From: Terriglobia bacterium
GTDB taxonomy: Bacteria > Acidobacteriota > Terriglobia > Terriglobales > Acidobacteriaceae
DNA length: 64,000 nucleotides
Direction of reading: 5' to 3'
NCBI GenBank assembly: GCA_020073185.1
Contig: JAIQFT010000016.1
Location: forward strand, 1-64,000
Shown: piece after piece, positions 16,734 through 25,991 of the stretch
Numbering within the stretch: position 1 is the stretch's first letter
How the letters are laid out: each line of letters opens with the position of its first letter
Made by a program: the position numbers and the translations under genes
Notes under the pieces: model-generated
Told to the model about the DNA's origin: nothing
Seen by the model: the letters and a program-made list of their open reading frames with translations, nothing else
The model's database searches: none

Positions 16734-17819
16734 TCAGTACTTGATGTGCGCCGACCTCGCATACGTCAACCCGGCATGTTTGAAGTCGTCAATGTGGTAG
16801 CGGGTGAACTCGAACCCGGTGAGCTGGAAGAACCGCGGCCAGCCAACGCGCTCGATCCACTCGCCCACGCGTTCGTACTTGCGGGCGTTCTTGGCGTACA
16901 CGTCCACGATCTTGACCACCGCATCCACCACCTCGGGCCAGCGCGGCGGATTGTTGGGCAGGAACGGAACCGCCAGCTTGGAGAACTTCGGCGCGCTGCG
17001 CGCGTTGCTCACCTTGCCGCCCACCCAGATCGAAAGCCCGTCGTGCTCCGGGTCGTTCATTGGCATGGCCGGGCATACCGTGTAGCAGTTGCCGCAGAAC
17101 ATGCATTGCTCCTCGATCAGCTCCACCGAGGGCTTGCCCTCATACGTTGCCGGGCGGATCGCGCCGGTGGGACACGATGCGATCAGCGTCGGCACCTCGC
17201 ACACCTTGGGCAGGGTGGCGTGCTGGATTTTCGGCGGCACCGTATGAATGCCGAGAATGGCGATATCCGAACAGTGCACCGCGCCGCACATGTTCAGGCA
17301 ACAAGCCATCGCGATGCGCAGCTTGGCCGGCAAGTCCTGGTGGGTAAAACGGTCGTAGAGCGCGTCCATCACCGCCTTCACAATGCCGGACGCATCCGTC
17401 GCCGCCGAGTGGCAGTGGACCCAGCCCTGTGTGTGCACGATGTTGCTCAGCGAATTCCCCGTCCCGCCGACCGGGAAGCCAAGCTGCGCCAGTTCCTGCT
17501 TGAGCGGCTCGATGTTGTTCCGCTCTTCCAGCAGGAACTCGATATTGTTGCGGCTGGTAAAACGGAGGTGCCCGCCGCAGTACTTGTCCGCCAGGTCGGC
17601 GAACTTACGCAGCGTCTGCACCGCCATCAGCCGGGGCGTGGCTGCGCGCACGGTGTACAGCCGGTCGCCCGATTCCGCCACGTGACACAGCACGCCCGGC
17701 GCCAGCATTTCGTGATACTTCCATTGCCCGTAGTTCTTCTTCACCAACGGAGGCAGGAACTTCTGGTAATGCGGCGGTCCAATGTCGGTGATGCGTGGAG
17801 TCTTCGGTGCCGTTGTCAT
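16734..17819 (-). CDS. dsrB: DsrB, dissimilatory sulfite reductase beta subunit
   Basis: 361 aa. The siroheme-[4Fe-4S] ligand pattern of DsrB is present: a Cys in [13 protein letters not shown] and the CCxxxC group in [15 protein letters not shown]. The inserted ferredoxin domain carries [16 protein letters not shown]. DsrB carries the catalytic siroheme of the alpha2beta2 enzyme that reduces sulfite (or works in reverse). The ATG overlaps the dsrA stop codon as ATGA, so synthesis is coupled. Confidence 0.97.
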   Translation of the reverse strand: MTTAPKTPRITDIGPPHYQKFLPPLVKKNYGQWKYHEMLAPGVLCHVAESGDRLYTVRAATPRLMAVQTLRKFADLADKYCGGHLRFTSRNNIEFLLEERNNIEPLKQELAQLGFPVGGTGNSLSNIVHTQGWVHCHSAATDASGIVKAVMDALYDRFTHQDLPAKLRIAMACCLNMCGAVHCSDIAILGIHTVPPKIQHATLPKVCEVPTLIASCPTGAIRPATYEGKPSVELIEEQCMFCGNCYTVCPAMPMNDPEHDGLSIWVGGKVSNARSAPKFSKLAVPFLPNNPPRWPEVVDAVVKIVDVYAKNARKYERVGEWIERVGWPRFFQLTGFEFTRYHIDDFKHAGLTYARSAHIKY

Positions 17820-19015
17820 TGCGCGCCTCCGTTCTTGGTTTCGAAGAATATGTATGGGTTGTCACGCGGCGCCGACACCATCTCCGCCACCGGTTCCAGA
17901 CCGATTCCGTCCAGGAACGCCGGCATGCCCACGCGCTGAATCAACTCGCCCACCCGCTCGCGGTTGGTGCCGTACTCATCCCAGAAGTCCCAGATCCGTT
18001 TGACCAGTTCCTTCAACGTGTCCAGCAGTTCGGCCGCGGGAACAAACGGGATCAGGACCGAGGAGAGCAGCGCCCCCTGCATGATCGGCGCCTTGGCCCC
18101 GATCAGGATGACCGCGCCGCGTTCCTTGCCGGGGCGCAGCGCCTTGGGCAGCACGTTGATGCAGTGCATGCAGTGCACGCATTCGCGGTTGTCGATCGAG
18201 AGCTTCTTGCCGTCCCAGCCCATGGTTTTGGTGGGGCAGAGATCGCAGACCTCTTTCTGGATATCGACGCCAGCGGCGGCGTAGTTGGCGACCTCCGCAT
18301 CGTCAACCTGGATGTCGTCCTTCCACGTCCCGATGACGGAAAGATCGGCGCGCGCGATGGAGGCGACGCAATCGTTCGGGCAGCCCGCAAACTTGAACTT
18401 GAACTTGTAGGCGAACGCCGGACGATGCAGTTCGTCCTGGTAAGCCTGGGTGACGTCGTAGCACAGCTTCATGGTGTCGAAGCAGGCCCACTCGCAGCGC
18501 GCCATGCCCACGCAGCAGTTGGGAGTGCGCACCGCCGAACCGGACCCGCCCAGGTCGAAGCCGTTTTGCGCCAATTCCTGGAACGCAGGCTCAAGTTGGT
18601 CGGTAGTCGTTCCCAGCAGGATGATGTCGCCGGTGGAACCGTGCATGTTGGTCAGGCCCGATCCGTGCCGCTCCCAGATATCGCAGATCGTCCGCAGCGC
18701 ATCGCTGGTGTAAAACCATCCCGCGGGATGGTTCACGCGCATGGTGTGAAAATGCGCGACCTGGGGAAATTCTTCCGGGAGGTCGCTGTAGCGGCCGATT
18801 ACGCCGCCGCCATAGCCGAGCACGCCGACCATGCCGCCGTGCTTCCAGTGCCCCTTCTTCTCCTCGTAGGAACGTTCCAACTGGCGGAGCAGGTCGGTTG
18901 CTTTTTCGCTGCTTTGCGAGGCTGATTTGATTTCCTTGACGAAGCTGGGCCATGGGCCTTGTTCCAACTGGTCCAGCAGCTCGGTTTTCGGTTTTCCGTT
19001 GGTGGCATCGGCCAT
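17816..19015 (-). CDS. dsrA: DsrA, dissimilatory sulfite reductase alpha subunit
   Basis: 399 aa from ATG 19015, preceded by AAAGGAGA; an ATG eight codons upstream is less well placed. The alpha-subunit cluster ligands are C-x5-C in [11 protein letters not shown] and C-x3-C in [10 protein letters not shown], and the ferredoxin domain has VCDLCPTK and [13 protein letters not shown]. First gene of the operon. A roughly 270-bp divergent control region separates it from sirC. A full-length, intact, conserved protein. Confidence 0.97.
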   Translation of the reverse strand: MADATNGKPKTELLDQLEQGPWPSFVKEIKSASQSSEKATDLLRQLERSYEEKKGHWKHGGMVGVLGYGGGVIGRYSDLPEEFPQVAHFHTMRVNHPAGWFYTSDALRTICDIWERHGSGLTNMHGSTGDIILLGTTTDQLEPAFQELAQNGFDLGGSGSAVRTPNCCVGMARCEWACFDTMKLCYDVTQAYQDELHRPAFAYKFKFKFAGCPNDCVASIARADLSVIGTWKDDIQVDDAEVANYAAAGVDIQKEVCDLCPTKTMGWDGKKLSIDNRECVHCMHCINVLPKALRPGKERGAVILIGAKAPIMQGALLSSVLIPFVPAAELLDTLKELVKRIWDFWDEYGTNRERVGELIQRVGMPAFLDGIGLEPVAEMVSAPRDNPYIFFETKNGGAQ

Positions 19016-19098
19016 GATGTCTCCTTTGCCTCCTGCCAATTTCCGCAGGAATGCAAGTGGGCTAACGGTTCAGCCTAGGCCCGCTAGAACGCGCTGAA

Positions 19099-19177
19099 TG
19101 TGACCCGGGTCAAGCAAGGATGTGATCGGCGAGTACATCACAGGCCATAAAGACAGTGATCACAGGCACGATGTGAT
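19099..19177. promoter_or_regulatory. dsrA-sirC divergent control region with Crp-type and repeated TGTGAT elements
   Basis: TGTGA-CCCGGG-TCAAG (19099-19114) is a Crp/Fnr-type palindrome containing the perfect 12-mer TGACCCGGGTCA. Downstream are four copies of the hexamer TGTGAT: direct at 19121 and 19172, inverted (ATCACA) at 19137 and 19159, the two inverted copies exactly 22 bp apart. This looks like a multi-site operator set for both divergent transcripts. The regulator is not in the window. Confidence 0.5.
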
Positions 19178-19288
19178 AGTGGGGGTGCGCCGCCTGCCGG
19201 ACGAAGTGGCGCAATGACCGCTGTTGATGCGGGTCCCGCTGGGGTACCATGTTGATATCGCGAAGCCCCCTGGCAGCGAGGATGAGGG

Positions 19289-19906
19289 ATGGACCTGTTT
19301 CCCATTTTGGTCCGATTGCGGGCCCGCCGATGCGTCGTGGTAGGCGCGGGTGAGGTTGCGGCCTCCAAAGCGGAGGCTCTGCTGGCTGCCGGCGCGCCGG
19401 TGATCGTGGTTGCGCCGCGCGCCGGTGAATGGGTCCAGGAGCAGGCGCGGGCAGCCCGCCTCACCTGGCATCAGCGTGAGTTCGTGCCTCACGACCTTGA
19501 CGGCACGTTTCTGGTGATCGCCGCTACCGATTCCCCTAGTGTGAACGAAGCAGTTTTTCGCGCCAGCGCCGAGCGGGGGATGCTGTGCAATGTCGTAGAC
19601 GATCCGGAGCACTGTGATTTCTTTTATCCCGCGGTCGTGCGCCGTGGAGCATTGCAGATTGCCGTCTCCACCAGCGGGCAGAGTCCTGCCCTGGCGCACC
19701 GCCTGCGTGTGGAGTTGGAGCAGCAGTTCGGGCCGGAATACGAGCACTGGGTAGAGCACGTCGGCCGGCAGCGCCGCGAAATTCTTGCCCGCAACATGAC
19801 AGAGGAAGACCGGCGCCGGTTGCTGGACGAGATTGCCAGCCGCGCCGCGTACGAGGAATTTGTCCGCGCGCGCCCCACGGTCACCGAACCCGCGCAAAAG
19901 GAATGA
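19289..19906 (+). CDS. sirC: SirC-type precorrin-2 dehydrogenase
   Basis: 205 aa, the size of single-domain SirC/Met8-type enzymes that oxidise precorrin-2 to sirohydrochlorin; some also chelate iron. An NAD-binding Rossmann motif CVVVGAGEVAASKAEALL is at the N-terminus. The family pair NVVDDPEHCDFFYPA and GALQIAVSTSGQSPALA is present. Divergent from dsrA and functionally tied to it: together with the SUMT domain of the fusion protein it gives the siroheme route. A GAGG-like box precedes ATG 19289. Confidence 0.9.
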   Translation: MDLFPILVRLRARRCVVVGAGEVAASKAEALLAAGAPVIVVAPRAGEWVQEQARAARLTWHQREFVPHDLDGTFLVIAATDSPSVNEAVFRASAERGMLCNVVDDPEHCDFFYPAVVRRGALQIAVSTSGQSPALAHRLRVELEQQFGPEYEHWVEHVGRQRREILARNMTEEDRRRLLDEIASRAAYEEFVRARPTVTEPAQKE

Positions 19907-20066
19907 CCGGCGGCCTGCCGCTCGGTAGTCCAGCCTGTGATCAACACCACACCCACTCAAGGAAACCGGGCTTCATTCCTACCCCCCGCCAATGCTGTCG
20001 TTCGCGGCCGCAGGGCACTGCCGCTGGAGCAAGGCTGTGCGTTGTGCCAGGAAACGGGCTCAAGGG

Positions 20067-20082
20067 TGTGACCTGCATCACG
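20067..20082. promoter_or_regulatory. Crp-type palindrome before DUF2461 gene
   Basis: TGTGA-CCTGCA-TCACG matches the Crp half-sites with one mismatch and the right 6-nt spacer. It lies about 105 bp upstream of ATG 20187, in an otherwise featureless 280-bp gap. Confidence 0.4.
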
Positions 20083-20186
20083 TGACATCGTGCAAGCGGG
20101 ATACGGCGCTGCAAGCGCTGACTCGCCGGTCCTGTCTTGGCACCTGCGCTGGAGGCGAAGGCAACTGCCCGGCTACACTACGGGTT

Positions 20187-20852
20187 ATGCCCGCCTATTT
20201 CACTGCAGAACTATTCGACTTCCTGAAGCGGCTCAAGCGCAACAACAACCGTGACTGGTTTCTGCGTCACAAGCAGGAATATGAACGCTGCGTTCGCCAG
20301 CCGGCGCTGAACTTCATCGCCGATTTTGCCGGACCGCTATTCGAGATCTCGCCCTACCTGGTCTCCGATCCGCGCTCCAGCCGGGGATCGCTGTTCCGCA
20401 TCTATCGTGACACGCGGTTCTCCCACGACAAGCGCCCTTACAAAACTCATCTGGCAATGCGCTTTTCCCATGCCGGGCGCGACGTCCATTCACCCGGCTT
20501 CTACCTGCACTTGGAGCCGGGCGGGTGCTTTGCCGCCGCCGGACTATGGCATCCGGAGCCGCCGGTCCTGTTGCAGGTGCGTACCGCGATCACGGCACGC
20601 GCCGAGGAATGGAGAAGAGTTCGCGGCCTGTTGAACTGGGACGACGCGAACAAGCTGAGCCGCCCGCCGCGGGGATTTGCGCCCGACCACGCGTTCGTCG
20701 AAGACCTCAAGCTGAAGGACCTGGGGACCTCCGTCGACTTCAGCGACCAGCAAGTGTGTAGCCCCAGGTTCATGCCGGTGTTGGCTGGCGCGTGCCGCAC
20801 CATGGCGCCGCTGGCGCGGTTCTTGAGCAGCGCTCTGGGACTAAAATTCTGA
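20187..20852 (+). CDS. DUF2461 (TIGR02453) family protein
   Basis: 221 aa covering one DUF2461 domain. Family hallmarks are the N-terminal block FDFLKRLKRNNNRDWFLRHK, the central RIYRDTRFSHDKRPYKTHLA and the Gly-rich GFYLHLEPGG. Function is unknown in all members; they are cytosolic. ATG 20187 is chosen because the domain begins at once (MPAYFTAELFDFL). A longer in-frame extension upstream has no support. Possibly co-transcribed with a tiny downstream frame. Confidence 0.88.
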   Translation: MPAYFTAELFDFLKRLKRNNNRDWFLRHKQEYERCVRQPALNFIADFAGPLFEISPYLVSDPRSSRGSLFRIYRDTRFSHDKRPYKTHLAMRFSHAGRDVHSPGFYLHLEPGGCFAAAGLWHPEPPVLLQVRTAITARAEEWRRVRGLLNWDDANKLSRPPRGFAPDHAFVEDLKLKDLGTSVDFSDQQVCSPRFMPVLAGACRTMAPLARFLSSALGLKF

Positions 20853-20854
20853 TC

Positions 20855-21052
20855 ATGCAGCGGCCGCCGTCCATCCACGAAGTGCTTGCAGCGCTGGACT
20901 GGGTGCGGCGCGAAATGATGCACCGTGGCTCACCCGACTTCATCCGCCAGCGCGAGCTCGAGGCGCGAGTGCGCCGGTTGGCCTCCCGACTGGCGCGCGG
21001 TCGTGGTTCTTCGCGCCGGGCGGTTGGTGTGAAGCCGCGCGGCGTCCGGTAG
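20855..21052 (+). CDS. 65-aa basic hypothetical protein
   Basis: ATG 20855 starts 2 nt after the DUF2461 stop, so translation could be coupled. The product is Arg-rich and probably helical (LAALDWVRREMMHRG, RQRELEARVRRLASRL). No family recognised and no separate binding site. It may be a real small protein or a GC-driven reading frame. Confidence 0.35.
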   Translation: MQRPPSIHEVLAALDWVRREMMHRGSPDFIRQRELEARVRRLASRLARGRGSSRRAVGVKPRGVR

Positions 21053-21166
21053 ACTCTAATTGCCGGGGCTGTGGATTCCCGGGCGGCATGATCGTCGTTC
21101 GTCGTTGACCCTTAGCGGTTCGCGCAACGACTAACGACAAACGACCAACGACATTCAGGAGCGGAG

Positions 21167-22744
21167 ATGAAGCTGGCGAACTATGTCTGCGGGCAGTGGC
21201 AGCAAGGCGCGGGCAGCGGCGAGGCGCTGCTGGACCCGGTCACCGGCGAAGAACTGGCGCGGGTTTCGTCCGAAAACATCGATGCCGGCGCGGTGCTCGA
21301 ATTCGCGCGCCAGCACGGCGGCCCGGCGCTGCGGGCGCTCTCCTACGCGCAACGCGCCGACCTGCTGGCCAAGGTTGCCGAGGTGCTGGCGGCCAATCGC
21401 GCGGAATACTTCCGCATCTCTGTGCAGAACTCCGGCGCCACCGAGGCGGACGCCTCCTTCGACGTGGACGGCGCAATCTACACCATGAAGCACTACGCCA
21501 AGGCCGGACGCGCGCTGGGGGACGGCACCATGCTCAAAGAAGGCGCCGTGGTCGCGCTCTCGAAAACGGGTGCCTTCGTCGGGCAGCACTTCCTCATGCC
21601 GCGCAAAGGCGCCGCCGTTTTCATCAACGCCTTCAACTTTCCCGCCTGGGGGTTCTGCGAGAAGGCCGCGCCGGCGTGGCTTTCCGGCGTGCCCGTCGTG
21701 GTGAAGCCGGCCTCGGCCACGGCGTGGCTCACGCAACGCATGGTGGAAGATATCGTCAAGGCCAATGTTCTGCCCGAAGGCGCGCTCTCCATCCTATGCG
21801 GAGCGGCGCACGACCTCCCCGAGCACGTGCGCGAGGAAGATGTCATCTGCTTCACCGGCTCGGCGCAGACCGGCATGAAAATCCGCTCGCATCCTAACGT
21901 GCTCGCCCGCTCGGTGCGCGTCAACCTCGAGGCTGACAGCATCAACTCCACGATTCTCGGCCCCGACGGTGCGCCCGGTAGCGACGTGTTCGACTTGCTG
22001 GTGAAGGAGGTGGTGCGTGAGATGACCCTCAAAACCGGCCAGAAATGCACCGCGATCCGCCGCATACTGGTTCCGCGCGCGCAGTTGAAAGTCGTGGGCG
22101 ATGCCATCGCCGCCAAGCTCGCCGCGGTGAAGGTCGGCAATCCGCGCAATCCGGAAGTGAAAATGGGTCCGGTGGTCAGCAAGTCGCAGCAGGCCGCGTG
22201 CCTGAAGGGAATCGCGCAATTGAAGAACGAATGCACGGTGGTATTTGGCGGCGATGACAATTTCCAACCGATCGACGCCGATGCGCAGCGCGCCGCCTTC
22301 GTCCAACCCACGCTGCTCGCCTGCACCGACGGGCTCAGTGCCGGCGCCGTGCACGATGTCGAGGTCTTTGGTCCGGCGGCTACGCTGGTGGCCTACGACT
22401 CTACCGGCGACTTGATTGCGATCGCCCGCCGCGGCCTCGGTTCCCTGGTCGGCTCCATCTTTTCTAATGATCCGCAATTCGTCGAGCAAACGGTACTCGG
22501 TATCGGCGATCTGCACGGGCGCATTATGGTGGTAGACGGTTCCGTCGGCGCCCAGCACACCGGGCATGGCAACGTCGTGCCCAGTTGTCTGCACGGCGGC
22601 CCCGGGCGTGCCGGCGGCGGTGAAGAGGCTGCCGGGTTGCGCGCCCTGCTGCTCTATCACCAGCGCATGGTGGTGCAGGGGCCGTCCGCCCTCGTCGCCA
22701 GCCTCGCGGCGCGCTGCACCGATGCCGCGTTGCTCTACACGTAA
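21167..22744 (+). CDS. PaaZ/BoxD-type CoA-linked semialdehyde dehydrogenase
   Basis: 525 aa, an aldehyde dehydrogenase of the PaaZ N-terminal/BoxD type that oxidises acyl-CoA semialdehydes in aerobic phenylacetate or benzoate catabolism. Catalytic Cys is in KTGQKCTAIRR and the general-base Glu in VRVNLEADSIN. The family-specific end GHGNVVPSCLHGGPGRAGGG is present. The R-specific hydratase domain of full PaaZ (~680 aa) is missing, so BoxD-like 3,4-dehydroadipyl-CoA semialdehyde dehydrogenase is the better guess. No other ring-cleavage gene is nearby. GGAG precedes ATG 21167. Confidence 0.82.
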   Translation: MKLANYVCGQWQQGAGSGEALLDPVTGEELARVSSENIDAGAVLEFARQHGGPALRALSYAQRADLLAKVAEVLAANRAEYFRISVQNSGATEADASFDVDGAIYTMKHYAKAGRALGDGTMLKEGAVVALSKTGAFVGQHFLMPRKGAAVFINAFNFPAWGFCEKAAPAWLSGVPVVVKPASATAWLTQRMVEDIVKANVLPEGALSILCGAAHDLPEHVREEDVICFTGSAQTGMKIRSHPNVLARSVRVNLEADSINSTILGPDGAPGSDVFDLLVKEVVREMTLKTGQKCTAIRRILVPRAQLKVVGDAIAAKLAAVKVGNPRNPEVKMGPVVSKSQQAACLKGIAQLKNECTVVFGGDDNFQPIDADAQRAAFVQPTLLACTDGLSAGAVHDVEVFGPAATLVAYDSTGDLIAIARRGLGSLVGSIFSNDPQFVEQTVLGIGDLHGRIMVVDGSVGAQHTGHGNVVPSCLHGGPGRAGGGEEAAGLRALLLYHQRMVVQGPSALVASLAARCTDAALLYT

Positions 22745-22826
22745 ACCGCCAAGGTGCGTTACAGAACGCCGATTCAGCTCAACGCCAACCCTCCTCGCCG
22801 CATCGTAAATAAGGGAGGTGAGTAGC

Positions 22827-23390
22827 ATGCGGAAAGTGTGCCTGATTTTCACTTTCGTTTTCTTTGCCGCCACCTTGTCTGCCCAAACCACCGCGCTGCC
22901 GCAGGAGCGCGAGAAGCTCGGCGGCGCCGAACCGACGCAGCGCATTACCCGCGAGGTCCTGCACGAGCTGCTGATGCTGCCTTACTACAGCGTCTGGGAT
23001 AACCTCGCGTTTCAGGTGAACGGGTACACGGTCAAGCTCTCCGGCCAGGTAACGAATCCATCCACCAAGTCCGACGCGGAGTCCGCGGTGAAGCACATCG
23101 AGGGCGTGGACAAGGTGGTCAACGACATCGAGGTGCTGCCGACATCGCCGGCGGACGACCGCATCCGGCGCGCGGAGTACCACGCCATCTACGGCTTCGA
23201 CGGGCTGAGCAAGTATTCCTGGGGCGCGGTGCCTTCCATCCACATCATCGTGAAGAACGGTCACGTGACGCTGGTCGGGGTGGTGAACAACCCGGCCGAC
23301 AAGCAGATGGCGGAAATGCAGGCTAAGAGCGTGCCGGGCACGTTCGCGGTTACCAACAACCTGCAAGTGGAGAGCCGGGGCAAGAAGTAG
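22827..23390 (+). CDS. secreted protein with two BON domains
   Basis: 187 aa with a Sec signal peptide (KVCLIFTFVFFAATLSAQ). Two BON domains follow: the first about residues 50-115 (YTVKLSGQVTNPSTKSDAES, GVDKVVNDIEVLP) and the second about 120-185 (HIIVKNGHVTLVGVVNNPAD, FAVTNNLQV). BON domains bind phospholipid or envelope polymers, so a periplasmic, stress-related role is likely. ATG 22827 follows GGGAGGTG. Confidence 0.88.
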   Translation: MRKVCLIFTFVFFAATLSAQTTALPQEREKLGGAEPTQRITREVLHELLMLPYYSVWDNLAFQVNGYTVKLSGQVTNPSTKSDAESAVKHIEGVDKVVNDIEVLPTSPADDRIRRAEYHAIYGFDGLSKYSWGAVPSIHIIVKNGHVTLVGVVNNPADKQMAEMQAKSVPGTFAVTNNLQVESRGKK

Positions 23391-23400
23391 TCTGCATGAA

Positions 23401-23520
23401 GGGGTGGCGCAGGCCTTCAGGCCGGCGGTTTCTGTGAGGCAAAAAAGCAAGCGGACTTTAGCCCCTGCGGTGCATCCGGCGAAAGTCCCTCAGCGGCTGA
23501 AGCCCTGCTCCACCCAGGAG
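23401..23520. repeat. dispersed intergenic repeat (palindromic modules)
   Basis: Contains GCCTTCAGGCCGGC, then an imperfect inverted pair: GGACTTTAGCCCCTGCGG and TCCCTCAGCGGCTGAAGCCC. The second module recurs nearly identically at 53598, with GACCTGAAGGCCGT beside it in changed order. It looks like a REP-type element in the gap between the BON gene and panE. Confidence 0.5.
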
Positions 23521-23523
23521 TGC

Positions 23524-24465
23524 TCAATGGCCGGAGCGGGCCCGTGCCTCTTGCGGCAACAGGCTGGCGTAGATGAACTGGGTGGCAGGGCTGGGCACGC
23601 CGCCAGCCATGCCGAAGCGGACTACGCTGCCGATGATGGCCTCCAATTCGGACGGACGCCCGTCCGCGACGTCGCGCTGCATGGAGGCGGTACCTTCCTT
23701 GGGCATGGTGTCGATAAACGCCATGGTGCGCGTGACGATGTCGTCGGCGAGGCGCACGCCACGCCGGCGCGCGACCGCCGCCACTTCCTCCATTACTTGC
23801 TGCAGTAGCGCGCGCGTAGGCGGCGACTGACGCACTTCGCCTACGTTAGCGCGTGACACAGCGCCGACCCCGCTTACCGCGGTGATGAACAGCAGTTTTT
23901 CCCACAATGCCGACTGGATGTCCGGCACCGCCTTCACGTTGACACCGGCGGCGCGAAACGCTTCCAGCAGCGCGCGGGCGTTGCCTGCCAGTTCCGAACC
24001 GTCGAGTTCCCCGAGCACGACGATCGGCTCCATGCCGCCGATCTTGATCACCCCCGGGGCGGCGATGGAGGCGATGATGCGGCACAATCCGCCCAACACG
24101 TGCTCGCGACCGAGCACCTGCACCAGGTCGTCGACGGCTTCCACGCCATTCTGCAGGGGCACGACACGCGTGTTCGGTTTCACCAGCGGGCGCATCGCTT
24201 TGGCCGCAGCGGGCACCTGCCAGGCTTTGACGCCGACGAGGACGATGTCCACCGGTCCAATGTCGGCGGGATTGTCGCTGGCCGCGGCAGGAGTGATGGT
24301 GAACTCTTCCTTCGGCGTTTGTATGCGCAGGCCCTTTTCGCGAATGGCCTGCAGATGTGCGCCACGCGCAATCAGCGATACGGGATTGCCTGCGCGCGCG
24401 AGCACGGCGCCGAAGTATCCTCCGACTCCGCCGACACCATAGACAGCGACTTTCAATTCGCTCAT
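23524..24465 (-). CDS. panE: 2-dehydropantoate 2-reductase
   Basis: 313 aa, full length. The NADPH-binding motif VAVYGVGGVGGYFGAVLARA is at the N-terminus. The ketopantoate reductase signatures are present: VVPLQNGVEAVD and the catalytic-lysine region ALWEKLLFITAVSGV. It makes pantoate for coenzyme A. The ATG overlaps the stop codon of a truncated ATPase remnant by ATGA, showing that panE was once the last gene of the ArsA-like operon now cut by the restriction island. Confidence 0.9.
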   Translation of the reverse strand: MSELKVAVYGVGGVGGYFGAVLARAGNPVSLIARGAHLQAIREKGLRIQTPKEEFTITPAAASDNPADIGPVDIVLVGVKAWQVPAAAKAMRPLVKPNTRVVPLQNGVEAVDDLVQVLGREHVLGGLCRIIASIAAPGVIKIGGMEPIVVLGELDGSELAGNARALLEAFRAAGVNVKAVPDIQSALWEKLLFITAVSGVGAVSRANVGEVRQSPPTRALLQQVMEEVAAVARRRGVRLADDIVTRTMAFIDTMPKEGTASMQRDVADGRPSELEAIIGSVVRFGMAGGVPSPATQFIYASLLPQEARARSGH

Positions 24466-24586
24466 TGGCTCATCCCGGCGACCGGTTGTGGGAAGGCTAA
24501 GTCCGCCATCGTCATCTTTAACGTCACTGTGCTGCGGACCTCATTATCAAACAAAGGGACGATGGCGCGCACGCACATTGTCGAAG
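24462..24586 (-). pseudogene. 3' remnant of an ArsA/Get3-like ATPase gene
   Basis: Translated on the minus strand, this stretch gives PLFDNEVRSTVTLK, then ADLAFPQPVAGMSQ-stop. It aligns with the end of the intact ATPase at 27060 (PLFDNEVRGTAALR, ADFAFPQPVAAGMSK-stop). A 4-nt insertion breaks the frame near its upstream end, and the match stops at about 24586, where island DNA begins. Its TGA overlaps the panE ATG. The nucleotide copies have clearly diverged, so it is a paralog remnant, not a fresh duplication. Confidence 0.8.
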
Positions 24587-25040
24587 GGCGAGCGAGGTTG
24601 GCGTTAGTAGTGCAATCAGTTTTCATATACCCCCCTGGGGTGTGTGAGTAGTGGAATCAATTACTTAGCCACGGTATACCGTCGAAAACTCACGGTAACC
24701 GTGGGGAAGGAGTGGTCAGTGGCTGGTGGCCAGTGGCGAGTGCATGTGGGAGCGACCGGCGGAGTAAGGCGCGCCATCGAAGAGTCGGCCATAATGGTCC
24801 CTATTCTGAGCTTAGCAAACTTGAGGGGTAAACCCGCCACATATGGCGGCGATATTTCTCCAGCATTTTCAACAGCGTGCGGGGAAACTTCGGGTTTTGG
24901 GGGGTTGACAAGATAGCAGCCCGGATAGGCTGCGGGCTGATGCTGGGTGCGGAAGAATTCGCATTCCCGCCCTTCGGTATTGGGAAAATTCTCATTCCTG
25001 CAAATCGCACAAAGCGGACCGCTTTCCTCGCGCTTCCTTC
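24587..25040. other. left flank of the restriction-modification island, no gene
   Basis: About 450 bases with no supported gene. The base composition is visibly more AT-rich than the neighbours (CATATACCCCCC, TTACTTAGCCACGGTATACC). Overlapping frames on both strands lack binding sites and domains. Confidence 0.45.
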
Positions 25041-25070
25041 TGGCGTACATACGATGTATATATGTAGCAG
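25041..25070. promoter_or_regulatory. palindromic control element of the methylase gene
   Basis: TACAT-ACG-ATGTA (25046-25058) is followed by TATATGTAGCAG (25059-25070). The end ATGTAGCAG is repeated exactly upstream of the regulator gene at 26946-26954. It sits directly before the methylase ATG, which has no ribosome binding site, so the mRNA may be nearly leaderless. Probable controller-protein (C-box-like) operator. Confidence 0.55.
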
Positions 25071-25073
25071 CCA

Positions 25074-25991
25074 ATGCGTTTCGAGACTCCACATCCGATT
25101 CCGTATCAGGGCAGCAAGCGGCTGCTGGCGCCCGCAATTCTCTCGTTCGTTCCCCCACAGCGGTTCCGACGATTGGTGGAGCCGTTTGCAGGGTCAGCGG
25201 CAATCACACTCGCGGCAGCACAGAAGAATCTTTTCCGCGAATATGTGATCGCAGACATTCTCAAGCCGCTCACTGATATCTGGCGCGCAATCCTGAACGA
25301 ACCATCAAGGTTGAGCGCAGCATACCGGGAACTGTGGGAATCGCAATTGCGCGGCGACCCGATAGACCGGTTCAATGCCATTCGCAACCAATTCAATTGC
25401 GACCACGACCCGGCAAAGTTGCTCTTCCTTCTGGCACGATGCGTCAAGAACGCCGTGCGGTTCAGCACCGCAGGCCAGTTCAATCAGTCAGCGGACAAGC
25501 GTCGGCGCGGAACCCACCCGGACACGATGGGCAAAGAGATTGAGGGTGCTCACAGGGTCCTTAGTGGCCGCTGCGAAGTTGTGTGTGGAGACTTCCGCTC
25601 TGTTTTGAGCAGCGCAACTGACACCGACCTGATCTACATGGACCCACCGTACCAAGGTACGAGTGAAGGCAGGGACAGGCGCTACATAAACGGCGTGGCG
25701 CGGAGTTCAATGGTCAAGCAGCTCGAAGACCTGACCGCACGTCGAATTGAATATCTGCTGAGCTACGACGGCCACTGTGGTGGCAAGACCTACGGCGAAG
25801 CGCTTCCAGCACACCTGAATGCGCATCGTGTCCTGTTGGAGGTCGGTCGTTCGAGTCAGGCAACGTTGAATGGGAAGGAGGATGTGACCGTCGAGTCGGT
25901 CTACTTGTCGCCGGGACTCGCAGACCAGTCGCACCCGACTCGTCCAGTGCCGCTGAAGCAGTTCGGTGCGCAAGCGGCTTTATTTTCCTGA
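25074..25991 (+). CDS. D12-class (Dam-like) N6-adenine DNA methyltransferase
   Basis: 305 aa. SAM-binding motif EPFAGSAAITLAA, N-terminal PYQGSKRLLAP and catalytic DPPYQGT are all present in D12/alpha-class order, so this is an intact N6-adenine methylase. It is tail-to-tail with the HNH nuclease gene, overlapping it by 12 nt. It would protect the host site of the restriction system; recognition sequence not deducible. Codon use is less GC-biased than in flanking genes, pointing to transfer. Confidence 0.9.
   Translation: MRFETPHPIPYQGSKRLLAPAILSFVPPQRFRRLVEPFAGSAAITLAAAQKNLFREYVIADILKPLTDIWRAILNEPSRLSAAYRELWESQLRGDPIDRFNAIRNQFNCDHDPAKLLFLLARCVKNAVRFSTAGQFNQSADKRRRGTHPDTMGKEIEGAHRVLSGRCEVVCGDFRSVLSSATDTDLIYMDPPYQGTSEGRDRRYINGVARSSMVKQLEDLTARRIEYLLSYDGHCGGKTYGEALPAHLNAHRVLLEVGRSSQATLNGKEDVTVESVYLSPGLADQSHPTRPVPLKQFGAQAALFS

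Noticed and set aside
24661-25203. 180-aa minus-strand frame on the left flank of the restriction island
   Set aside because: No binding site or domain, and it runs into the methylase gene. A short CxxC motif alone is not enough.
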